From Nanobdellota archaeon (GTDB taxonomy: Archaea > Nanobdellota > Nanobdellia > Woesearchaeales > GW2011-AR9), in the NCBI GenBank assembly GCA_030695605.1, contig JAUYQE010000032.1:1-5247 (forward strand): 5,247 nt of DNA, in the 5' to 3' direction. Both the position numbers and the translations under genes were made by a program. How positions within the stretch are numbered: the stretch's first letter is position 1; every line of letters starts with the position of its first letter. Shown one piece after another: positions 1-4,547 of the stretch. The notes under the pieces are model-generated. The model did not search any database, was not told the origin of the DNA, and worked only from the letters and a program-made list of their open reading frames with translations.

Positions 1-139
1 GGAGCAGCTCTACGTCGAGAAAAAGCTGCATCCGCTGGACTTAAAGCAAGCAGTGGCGCGGGAGATCAATGCGCTGCTGGCGCCGTTTAGGAAGAACAAG
101 GCGAAGTTGGAGAAGATGGCGAAGGAAGGGTATGCGTAA
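1..139 (+). CDS. tyrS: Tyrosyl-tRNA synthetase, C-terminal end (partial)
   Basis: Reading from base 2 to the TAA at 137-139 gives 45 residues containing LHPLDLKQAVAREINALLAPFRK and a lysine-rich tail. The block LHP(L/M)DLK-AVA--(I/L)N-LL-P-R is the signature end of archaeal/eukaryotic-type tyrosyl-tRNA synthetases, which charge tRNA-Tyr in the cytoplasm. It belongs to the C-terminal anticodon-binding part; the Rossmann catalytic domain with its HIGH-like and KMSKS-like motifs lies left of the window. A T7 run follows the stop codon at once. The gene converges on the M16 peptidase gene with only 9 nt between stop codons. The identification rests on about 25 recognisable residues, so it is good but not certain. 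Confidence 0.8.
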   Translation, partial: EQLYVEKKLHPLDLKQAVAREINALLAPFRKNKAKLEKMAKEGYA

Positions 140-154
140 AGTATTTTTTTATTT
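140..154 (+). terminator. T-rich terminator of tyrS
   Basis: Right after the tyrS stop there is GTA followed by seven T (144-150) and ATTT. Archaeal RNA polymerase terminates at such T-runs without needing a hairpin. The run overlaps the TAA stop codon (149-151) of the convergent M16 gene on the other strand, so tyrS transcripts should barely enter that gene. Confidence 0.5.
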
Positions 155-1351
155 CCCTTCCATCACCACCAGCGTCCCTTTCTGTAAATACCTCTTCACC
201 ACCCGTCGGACATCTGCTGCCGTTACCGCCCGTATCGCCGGCAAATAAGCATCCGCCAACCGGGCATCGCCCACCTGCTCCCAGAACAAGAGCTGGTCGG
301 CAGCTTTCTGCACATCGTCCAATTCCAGCAAGGTGTCTCCTTCAATGAAATTTTTAGCTTCTCGGATATCCTGCTCCGTGACCAAAAAAAGCTTCTCGAT
401 CTCCTGCTGCATGAGCTCTTTGACCCGCTGCGTATTCTTCTTGTCGATCGTGGCATAGAGCGCAAAGTAGCCGAAGTTTATTTCCGCGCCGTGCTGCGTT
501 CCCACATCATAGGCTAAGCCCTGCTTGCTGCGCAGCTCCGTAAAAATCCGGCCGCTCTGCCCGCGCCCGAGAATGCCATTAATAACATCAAGAGTATAGC
601 TGTCTTTATGCCTTCGCGGCATGGTCGGAAAGCCCAGAACGAGATAGGAATTCAGCACGGTTCGTTTTACTTTCTTCAGCCGTTCGCTCTTGGGCAGCGC
701 ATACGAGAACCGCGGCTGGTGCACTTTTTTTCCCGAGGGAGCTGTAAAATACTTTTTCAGCTGCTCTTTCCAGGAAGGCACGTCTCCTACAATAGAAATG
801 GTGATATTTCCCGGCTGATAGTATTTTGTGAAATAGCTAAGGAGCTTGTCTCTGGAGAGCGCTCGGATAACTTTTTTATCGCCGTACGTCGGAAACCGGC
901 AAGGATGGTTTCGGAACAGCTCTTCTTGCAAGAGCCTCCATTGCTCAAACTTAGGATCATCATTCACCAGCGCTATTTCTTTGAGCACGATGTATTTCTC
1001 TTTCTCGATTTGCTCCGGCAGGAACAACGGATGCTGCAGGATATCTGCCAGGATTTCCACAGCCTTGGAAAAATGCTTTTGGAGCACTTTAATGTAGAAG
1101 CAGGTTCGCTCATGGGTCGTATAGGCATTAAAATCCCCCCCAATGCGCTCAATTTCATTCGTAATGGCCAGGTTGGTCGGCCGTTTTGCTGTTCCTCCAA
1201 ACAGCATATGTTCCAGAAAGTGGGCGATGCCTCTTTCCTGAGGCGCTTCGTACATGCTTCCGGTATTGATCAGCGCCTGGATGGCTAAAGAAGCGCCAGA
1301 TTTCTTCTGATACAGTACCCGTAAGCCGTTGGGCAGGGTGACTTTTTGCAT
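149..1351 (-). CDS. M16B family zinc metallopeptidase (mitochondrial-processing-peptidase-like)
   Basis: This 400-residue protein is the usual size for single-chain M16B peptidases. The inverted zinc motif HFLEH is at residues 44-48 (ligands H44 and H48, catalytic base E47), followed by MLFGGT. E125, 77 residues after H48, is the expected third ligand. The second half has the substrate-binding R/Y pair in the stretch ELRSKQGLAY (R274, Y281). Because both active-site halves lie in one chain, a homodimeric clamshell that degrades or trims unfolded peptides is likely (family knowledge). No signal peptide is seen, so it is probably cytoplasmic. The ATG at 1351 is chosen because the M16 fold starts immediately (VTLPNGLRVLY) and a TATA box lies 25 nt upstream. 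M16 enzymes are much commoner in bacteria, so acquisition by transfer is possible. The natural substrate cannot be read from the sequence. Confidence 0.93.
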   Translation of the reverse strand: MQKVTLPNGLRVLYQKKSGASLAIQALINTGSMYEAPQERGIAHFLEHMLFGGTAKRPTNLAITNEIERIGGDFNAYTTHERTCFYIKVLQKHFSKAVEILADILQHPLFLPEQIEKEKYIVLKEIALVNDDPKFEQWRLLQEELFRNHPCRFPTYGDKKVIRALSRDKLLSYFTKYYQPGNITISIVGDVPSWKEQLKKYFTAPSGKKVHQPRFSYALPKSERLKKVKRTVLNSYLVLGFPTMPRRHKDSYTLDVINGILGRGQSGRIFTELRSKQGLAYDVGTQHGAEINFGYFALYATIDKKNTQRVKELMQQEIEKLFLVTEQDIREAKNFIEGDTLLELDDVQKAADQLLFWEQVGDARLADAYLPAIRAVTAADVRRVVKRYLQKGTLVVMEGK

Positions 1352-1372
1352 GAGATACAGATATTTTAATGC

Positions 1373-1380
1373 TTTATAAT
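1373..1380 (-). promoter_or_regulatory. TATA box of the M16 peptidase gene
   Basis: Read on the minus strand this is ATTATAAA, preceded by purine-rich AAAAGC resembling a BRE element. Its centre is about 25 nt from the ATG at 1351, the archaeal TATA-to-start distance, so the mRNA should begin at or next to the start codon (leaderless). No Shine-Dalgarno sequence is present. Confidence 0.55.
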
Positions 1381-1403
1381 GCTTTTGCAGCGGGTCTTTT
1401 CAA

Positions 1404-1583
1404 AGAAAACGGCGTCATTGAAAAGTGTTGGAGCACCTTTTTGCGAAGACAAAGCGATTAGCACAGAGAACCCGACAAAGGGGATGCTCCCTACGGGAAA
1501 TGTCGGCTATCCAAAAGCAGAGACAAGGTCTGAGCTTGGTGCTCCTCGAGCGAAGCGAGAACTTTTCAATAACGCCGAGAAAA
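1404..1583. mobile_element. Foldback (MITE-like) element or structured RNA
   Basis: The core at 1410-1577 begins and ends with an inverted repeat: 1410-1426 pairs with 1561-1577 over 17 positions with one mismatch (C1416 against A1571). A second arm pairs perfectly, GGAGCACC (1430-1437) with GGTGCTCC (1538-1545). The right side carries an extra hairpin, CTCG at 1545-1548 with CGAG at 1556-1559. Inside lie CCGACA (1472-1477) with TGTCGG (1501-1506), enclosing small GGGA/TCCC hairpins, and AGAC/GTCT (1521-1531). The hexamer AGAAAA occurs exactly on both outer edges (1404-1409 and 1578-1583), as a target-site duplication would. No transposase is encoded. It fits a small non-autonomous transposable element, a repeated intergenic element or a folded non-coding RNA. 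The flanks are A-rich, so the duplication could be chance. I do not recognise a named RNA family. Confidence 0.55.
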
Positions 1584-1590
1584 CAAAACG

Positions 1591-1597
1591 TTTAAAT
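1591..1597 (+). promoter_or_regulatory. TATA box of the M24 peptidase gene
   Basis: TTTAAAT is preceded by A-rich AAAACG (1585-1590). Its centre is about 27 nt before the GTG at 1621, again fitting a leaderless archaeal transcript and supporting that GTG as the true start. It lies just outside the right end of the foldback element. Confidence 0.55.
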
Positions 1598-1620
1598 GAG
1601 TCAAAAAGATTGCTTTCCCT

Positions 1621-2661
1621 GTGAAACTGCAGCCTTTCCAGCGCTTTCTTGGAAAAGAGGGTATTGATCTCGCTATTATAGGAGCACCCGATCCTACCAT
1701 AACGTATTTTACGCAGCAGAAGTTTTCTGCAGCCCAGCTGGCTATCTCTCCCTCACAAGCAGCGCTGTATGTCAGTACACTGGACCCCAAACCGGCCCAA
1801 AAAGAATGTTCTGTTCTTTCGCTGAAGAAAGGGTGGCTGAAAGAACTACAAAAAGAGCACCCCCATCCAAAAGTGCTGGGCATCAACAAAGAGCAGCTTT
1901 CCGTCGCTTCTTTGGAACGGTTTCAGAAGACTTTTCCTCATGCTAAAATCAAAGACGTCGGCGAAGAGATCAGCCGGCTGCGTTCCCAGAAAACAGCCGA
2001 GGAAATTCGCAGAATAAAGCGAGCTTGTACCGTAACTACCAACGCTTTGCAGGAACTTCTGCCCCAGCTAGAAAAAAAGAAAGTAAGAACAGAACAAGAC
2101 GTGGCATTCTTCCTCGAGAAAAGCATGCGCGAGCACGGCGCAGAAGTAGCTTTTCCTTCCATTGTGGCTTTTGGAAAAAATGCAGCGATTCCCCACCATC
2201 AGACCTCCCGTACTCCGCTTCGGAAAGGCCTGCTGCTCCTCGATTTCGGCGCCAGTTACAAAAACTATTGCGCGGACATGACACGGATGCTCTCTCTCGG
2301 AAAGCCCAGCCGCGAAGAGCGGCAGCGCTACGCGCAGCTTCTGGCTGTGCAACAAGATGCTATCCGGAGCGTGAAAAATGGCCAGCCCTATGCGGCGTTG
2401 GAGAAAGGTGTCCGGAAAAATCTGGGGAATGACGTTTCATACTTCATCCACTCTTTAGGGCATGGCCTTGGTGTGGAAGTGCACGAAGCCCCTTCGTTCT
2501 CGGAAGAAAAAAAACAAAAAGTGCAGCAGAATCACGTCTTTACCATAGAGCCGGGGATGTATTTTCCGCAGAAGTTTGGCCTGCGGATAGAAGACACCAT
2601 TCTTTTTGACGGAAAAACGAAAGTGCTGACGAAAGCGGCGAAGGAGTTAATAAAACTGTAG
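1621..2661 (+). CDS. pepQ: M24 family metallopeptidase (Xaa-Pro dipeptidase/aminopeptidase-like)
   Basis: A 346-residue, two-domain enzyme of typical prolidase length. Residues 1-115 resemble the creatinase N-terminal domain. From about 125 (KTAEEIRRIKRAC) begins the pita-bread catalytic domain. All five dinuclear-metal ligands are visible: D208 (LLLLDFG), D219 (CADMTRML), H281 (SLGHGLG), E310 (TIEPGMY) and E324 (LRIEDT). The family histidines in PHHQTS (191-196) and VEVHEAP (285-291) are also present. The expected reaction is release of Xaa from Xaa-Pro peptides or dipeptides in cytoplasmic peptide recycling. Whether it acts as dipeptidase (PepQ) or aminopeptidase (PepP) cannot be decided, so the symbol is tentative. 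The GTG start at 1621 is favoured by the TATA box 27 nt upstream; no Shine-Dalgarno is present. It is divergent from the M16 gene across the foldback element. Confidence 0.93.
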   Translation: MKLQPFQRFLGKEGIDLAIIGAPDPTITYFTQQKFSAAQLAISPSQAALYVSTLDPKPAQKECSVLSLKKGWLKELQKEHPHPKVLGINKEQLSVASLERFQKTFPHAKIKDVGEEISRLRSQKTAEEIRRIKRACTVTTNALQELLPQLEKKKVRTEQDVAFFLEKSMREHGAEVAFPSIVAFGKNAAIPHHQTSRTPLRKGLLLLDFGASYKNYCADMTRMLSLGKPSREERQRYAQLLAVQQDAIRSVKNGQPYAALEKGVRKNLGNDVSYFIHSLGHGLGVEVHEAPSFSEEKKQKVQQNHVFTIEPGMYFPQKFGLRIEDTILFDGKTKVLTKAAKELIKL

Positions 2662-2664
2662 CAG

Positions 2665-3567
2665 TTACCTCCCCAAAAATTTCTTTCTTTTAGTTTTTTT
2701 TTCTGGGGGTGTTTCCGTGCCGAAAAGGTTTTTCACACTCAAGACTTTCAAGTGAATGTTCGCTTTGTCAAAGTCTTTCGGACGGAGTTTCAGCAACCGT
2801 TGATAAAGACTCTCATATTCCTGATGCAATTCTATCTGCATAATCCCCCCATACTCGCGAGGAAGAACGTCACTCTCTATCGGAAATGCTTCCAAAAGTG
2901 CGCGATTCAAATTGTTCATAAGGCCGTCCTGGCGCCGCTCCCAAAAAATTGGCACATAGACCTCTTGGAAATTATCCTCCCAGAGTTTCTGTTTGCTCGC
3001 CCTGCCCTGCGCATTCAAGGCCTCGATAACATTCGTAGGCTGCAGAACAATTGCCAAAGAAAGCGGCTGTTCCAGCTCTTTCCGCAAGCGTTCAATCACC
3101 CTCTTTTCTTTCGTTTGTTCTGCTTGCTCTCGTAATTCTCTTTCTTGCTTGTATCGCTCCACTAATTGTCGATTAGCCGTCATGAAAGGATCCCGCGCAT
3201 TTCTCGGTTCCTCAAAAGATTCTTTCTGTTGTTCATAGAACGTGATAAAATCCTCTTGAAAAACGATATCTTTAAGGTCATAAAATGCGTCATCCCGCCG
3301 AGCAAAAGCTCTGGCCATCGCTGGCAGCCGCCGGGACATCTGTCCCTGAAACTGCCGGTATGCTCTTTGCAGCTTTTCGTTGTTTTGTTCCAGTTCTGCC
3401 CGCAAAGAGGAGGCTCGGCCATATATGGCTTGTATTTGTTGTTCCATGCGTGCCGATTCTGCAAAAAGAACCCCATTCTGTTGCCGCACCGGCCATGTTT
3501 CTGCAGAAAATGTGCCGAGCGCTTTCTCGAGCTCCCCCACTTCATCAGCCGGCGATATCTTTTTCAT
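2665..3567 (-). CDS. Hypothetical coiled-coil-rich protein
   Basis: I do not recognise this 300-residue protein. It is highly charged, rich in Gln, Glu, Arg and Lys, without cysteine, signal peptide or membrane segment, so probably a soluble cytoplasmic protein. Heptad-like helices are likely at about 38-75 (MEQQIQAIYGRASSLRAELE...) and 132-167 (a QLVERYKQERELREQAEQ-type segment). A more globular part follows at about 168-280 (LSLAIVLQPTNVIEAL, VYVPIFWERRQDG, YGGIMQIELHQEY). It ends in a basic tail, PPEKKTKRKKFLGR, which might contact nucleic acid or an acidic partner (inference). The ATG at 3567 is supported by a TATA box 28 nt upstream. Its stop is 3 nt from that of the convergent M24 gene. 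The long open frame, well-placed promoter and protein-like composition argue that it is real. Confidence 0.8.
   Translation of the reverse strand: MKKISPADEVGELEKALGTFSAETWPVRQQNGVLFAESARMEQQIQAIYGRASSLRAELEQNNEKLQRAYRQFQGQMSRRLPAMARAFARRDDAFYDLKDIVFQEDFITFYEQQKESFEEPRNARDPFMTANRQLVERYKQERELREQAEQTKEKRVIERLRKELEQPLSLAIVLQPTNVIEALNAQGRASKQKLWEDNFQEVYVPIFWERRQDGLMNNLNRALLEAFPIESDVLPREYGGIMQIELHQEYESLYQRLLKLRPKDFDKANIHLKVLSVKNLFGTETPPEKKTKRKKFLGR
2680..2702 (+). terminator. T-rich terminator of the M24 gene
   Basis: A pyrimidine-rich stretch ends in nine consecutive T (2694-2702), starting about 20 nt after the M24 stop codon. It fits hairpin-independent archaeal termination. It lies wholly inside the convergent minus-strand gene, where it encodes part of the lysine-rich tail KKTKRKKF, so one sequence serves two roles. 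Confidence 0.5.
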
Positions 3568-3591
3568 AAATTGTTGGAAAAAACGTCGTAG

Positions 3592-3598
3592 TTTAAAT
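3592..3598 (-). promoter_or_regulatory. TATA box of the coiled-coil protein gene
   Basis: ATTTAAA on the minus strand is centred 28 nt before the ATG at 3567, implying a leaderless mRNA. The TTTAAA core is palindromic, so it could also direct transcription rightward towards the small ORF at 3626. Confidence 0.5.
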
Positions 3599-3625
3599 CG
3601 TTTGTTATCCTAAAGTAGTATTCTC

Positions 3626-3706
3626 ATGCCTTTCGAACCAGAAATGCCCGGATTCCCCCAAACTCTTTTAAAATACGCCAATTTCCAGCATAATATTTAT
3701 AAATAG
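3626..3706 (+). CDS. Possible 26-residue small protein
   Basis: ATG at 3626 to TAG at 3704-3706 reads MPFEPEMPGFPQTLLKYANF and six more residues. It is the only ORF in the 144-nt gap before the tRNA gene. A palindromic TTTAAA (3592-3597) lies about 31 nt upstream, close to the promoter spacing of the neighbouring genes. Against it: no Shine-Dalgarno, no recognised family, and its last codons run into the AT-rich stretch just before the tRNA. It may be chance or the remnant of a larger gene. Confidence 0.2.
   Translation: MPFEPEMPGFPQTLLKYANFQHNIYK
3666..3674 (+). promoter_or_regulatory. Candidate TATA box of tRNA-Pro
   Basis: TTTTAAAAT is centred about 42 nt before the mature 5' end of the tRNA, which would give a leader of roughly 15 nt for RNase P to remove. 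A second AT-rich box (TTTATAAA, 3696-3703) is only about 12 nt from the tRNA, too close for the normal spacing, and may instead be the melting region. Confidence 0.35.
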
Positions 3707-3750
3707 CTCACGGGGCTGTAGTGTAGCTTGGCTATCACTAGTGGTTTGGG

Positions 3751-3768
3751 CGACTGTTCGTCAAGAAA
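3751..3768 (+). other. tRNA-Pro intron 1 (position 37/38)
   Basis: An 18-nt insert at the canonical archaeal site one base 3' of the anticodon. TTTG (3745-3748) can pair with CAAG (3762-3765), forming a relaxed bulge-helix-bulge for the archaeal splicing endonuclease. The 3' bulge then has four A rather than three bases, so the exact cut sites are uncertain by about 1 nt. Confidence 0.75.
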
Positions 3769-3789
3769 ACCACTGAACCCCGGTTCAAA

Positions 3790-3819
3790 TTCGCACGGAA
3801 AAACTCTGGTGCGTGAAAA
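3790..3819 (+). other. tRNA-Pro intron 2 (T-loop, position 59/60)
   Basis: A 30-nt insert interrupts the T-loop between TTCAAA (3784-3789) and T3820. Its hairpin CGCAC (3792-3796)/GTGCG (3809-3813) has a 12-nt loop. The exon bases TTCA (3784-3787) pair perfectly with TGAA (3814-3817), giving the central 4-bp helix, and the 3' bulge is the expected three bases AA|T. The 5' bulge has four bases. This matches a bulge-helix-bulge splice site at a non-canonical position. Confidence 0.8.
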
Positions 3820-3833
3820 TCCGGGCAGCCCCA

Positions 3834-3842
3834 TTTTATAAG
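3834..3842 (+). promoter_or_regulatory. TATA-like box / T-run between tRNA-Pro and eL43 gene
   Basis: TTTTATAAG begins directly after the tRNA discriminator base. Its centre is about 21 nt before the eL43 ATG, slightly short compared with the 25-28 nt seen at other genes here. The TTTT could also help end tRNA transcription. A GAGG at 3847-3850, 8 nt before the ATG, is a possible Shine-Dalgarno that would work only on a transcript starting upstream, for example one shared with the tRNA. Confidence 0.4.
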
Positions 3843-3858
3843 AGACGAGGAAAAAAAC

Positions 3859-4059
3859 ATGCCAATTAAGCGTTTTGGTGCACGGTACGGGACCAAACCG
3901 AAGAAAAAGTTCGCTAATATTGAAAAGCTGCAGCATCAGTGGCACCAATGCCCTTCCTGCAGAAAGCAAAGCGTCAAGCGGCTGGCCCTCGGCATTTGGC
4001 AGTGCCGCTCGTGCCAGAGCACTTTTGCCGGCAAAGCTTATGTTCCCTACGAAAAGTAG
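3859..4059 (+). CDS. rpl37ae: 50S ribosomal protein eL43 (L37Ae)
   Basis: This 66-residue zinc-ribbon protein of the large ribosomal subunit is found only in archaea and eukaryotes. It starts with the conserved KRFGARYG (4-11) and has two CxxC pairs binding one zinc ion: C31/C34 (CPSC) and C49/C52 (CRSC). Between and after them are the family signatures VKRLALGIWQC and FAGKAYVP. It is a little shorter than the usual 70-90 residues, mainly at the N-terminus, where KRFGARYG is preceded by only three residues. It heads a four-gene operon; rpoP follows after 14 nt. The gene order eL43-rpoP matches the archaeal exosome/ribosome superoperon. Confidence 0.95.
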   Translation: MPIKRFGARYGTKPKKKFANIEKLQHQWHQCPSCRKQSVKRLALGIWQCRSCQSTFAGKAYVPYEK

Positions 4060-4073
4060 GGGGAGCAGCAACC

Positions 4074-4208
4074 ATGTATTACGTCTGTTTTGATTGCGGA
4101 AAGCACGTGGAAGATGAGTACACCAAGACGAAAGTACGCTGCCCCTATTGTGGCGGAAAAGTTCTCTATAAAGACCGACGCACTGTTACTAAAGTAAAAG
4201 CGCGGTAG
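4074..4208 (+). CDS. rpoP: DNA-directed RNA polymerase subunit Rpo12 (RpoP)
   Basis: A 44-residue zinc-binding subunit of archaeal RNA polymerase, homologous to eukaryotic Rpb12/RPC10. It contains C5xxC8G and R22-C23PYC26GGK followed by LYKDRR, the diagnostic Rpo12 pattern; the four cysteines hold one zinc ion. In the enzyme it helps assemble the Rpo3-Rpo10-Rpo11 platform (family knowledge). The frame is open further upstream to an ATG at 3939, but that part is the +2 shadow of the eL43 gene. The ATG at 4074 has a good Shine-Dalgarno (GGAG, 4062-4065, 8 nt upstream) and gives the normal family length. Confidence 0.95.
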   Translation: MYYVCFDCGKHVEDEYTKTKVRCPYCGGKVLYKDRRTVTKVKAR

Positions 4209-4226
4209 TGAAAATTTCATTTTACC

Positions 4227-4547
4227 ATGGCTCAAGCGAACGTGCAGCAGCTGCAAGTAGTCCAGCACAATTTGCAGACAATTCTCATGCAAAAGCAGCA
4301 GCTCCAGCAGCAGCTCATCGAAATAGAATCCGCCCTTACGGAACTGCAGACGACGGGAAAAGCCTATAAGATGGTGGGCAAACTGCTCGTTGCTTCTTCA
4401 CCCGAAAAATTAAAAAAAGAGCTGCAGGAAAAACAAGAGACTGCTGCCTTGCGCCTGAAGCATTTTTCCCAGCAGGAAGAAAAAGTGCGGAAAAATGCTG
4501 AAGAGCTGCAAGCTGCCGTGGTGAGCGAGCTTAAGCAAAAGAAGTGA
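4227..4547 (+). CDS. pfdB: Prefoldin subunit beta (GimC)
   Basis: A 106-residue beta-type subunit of the hexameric (alpha2beta4) jellyfish-shaped chaperone that hands unfolded proteins to the group II chaperonin in the cytoplasm. The pattern is a Gln-rich N-terminal coiled coil (about 3-45, with QKQQLQQQLIEIESALTEL), the beta-hairpin region AYKMVGKLLVASSP (46-59), and a C-terminal coiled coil (about 60-105). AYK-VG-LLV---PE-L--EL-EK-E matches the beta family. It is slightly shorter than the usual 115-120 residues. It lies 18 nt after rpoP, and its TGA overlaps the GTG of the next gene. No clear Shine-Dalgarno is seen. Pcc1, often between rpoP and this gene in other archaea, is absent. Confidence 0.92.
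   Translation: MAQANVQQLQVVQHNLQTILMQKQQLQQQLIEIESALTELQTTGKAYKMVGKLLVASSPEKLKKELQEKQETAALRLKHFSQQEEKVRKNAEELQAAVVSELKQKK

Larger units (their letters stand above)
3712..3833 (+). tRNA. tRNA-Pro (anticodon UGG) with two introns
   Basis: The mature tRNA is rebuilt by removing two inserts. Acceptor GGGGCTG (3712-3718) pairs with CAGCCCC (3826-3832), followed by discriminator A3833. The D-arm has a 3-bp stem GTG/CAC (3721-3723 and 3736-3738) with G18-G19 at 3730-3731. Anticodon stem AGTGG (3740-3744) pairs with CCACT (3770-3774). The loop TTTGGGA carries anticodon TGG at 3747-3749, so it reads proline codons. T-stem CCCGG (3779-3783) pairs with CCGGG (3821-3825), and the T-loop TTCAAAT is restored after splicing. 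CCA is not encoded. Intron 1 lies between G37 and A38, intron 2 inside the T-loop between A59 and T60. All stems pair fully once both are removed, apart from the usual short D stem. It sits 25 nt upstream of the eL43 gene, so joint transcription is possible. Confidence 0.92.

Noticed and set aside
608..1288. A 226-codon ORF on the + strand.
   Set aside because: Lies entirely antisense to the M16 gene, which has full catalytic motifs; the translation has no recognisable domain.
1404..1583. The structured intergenic region as RNase P RNA, SRP RNA or a box C/D guide.
   Set aside because: No GAGGAAAGUC/ACAGAA core of RNase P, no SRP helix 8 motif, and no paired RUGAUGA/CUGA boxes were found on either strand.
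1379..1624. An 81-codon + strand ORF crossing the foldback element, its TGA overlapping the GTG of the M24 gene.
   Set aside because: It spans both arms of the inverted repeat, so its sequence is dictated by the palindrome. It starts inside the M16 TATA region and the M24 gene has its own promoter. If the element is multicopy, similar frames may appear in databases without being genes.
3790..3819. The T-arm insertion as a sign that the tRNA is a pseudogene.
   Set aside because: The rest of the tRNA pairs perfectly, and the insert has its own hairpin plus a bulge-helix-bulge helix with the exon, so a spliced intron is the better explanation.
3939..4073. An upstream ATG extending the rpoP frame to 89 codons.
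   Set aside because: This part is the eL43 gene read in another frame. The ATG at 4074 has a Shine-Dalgarno and gives the standard Rpo12 length.
4209..4219. A TGAAA-A-TTTCA palindrome between rpoP and prefoldin beta, considered as an operator.
   Set aside because: Five AT-rich base pairs with a 1-nt centre inside an operon are easily chance; no promoter elements accompany it.
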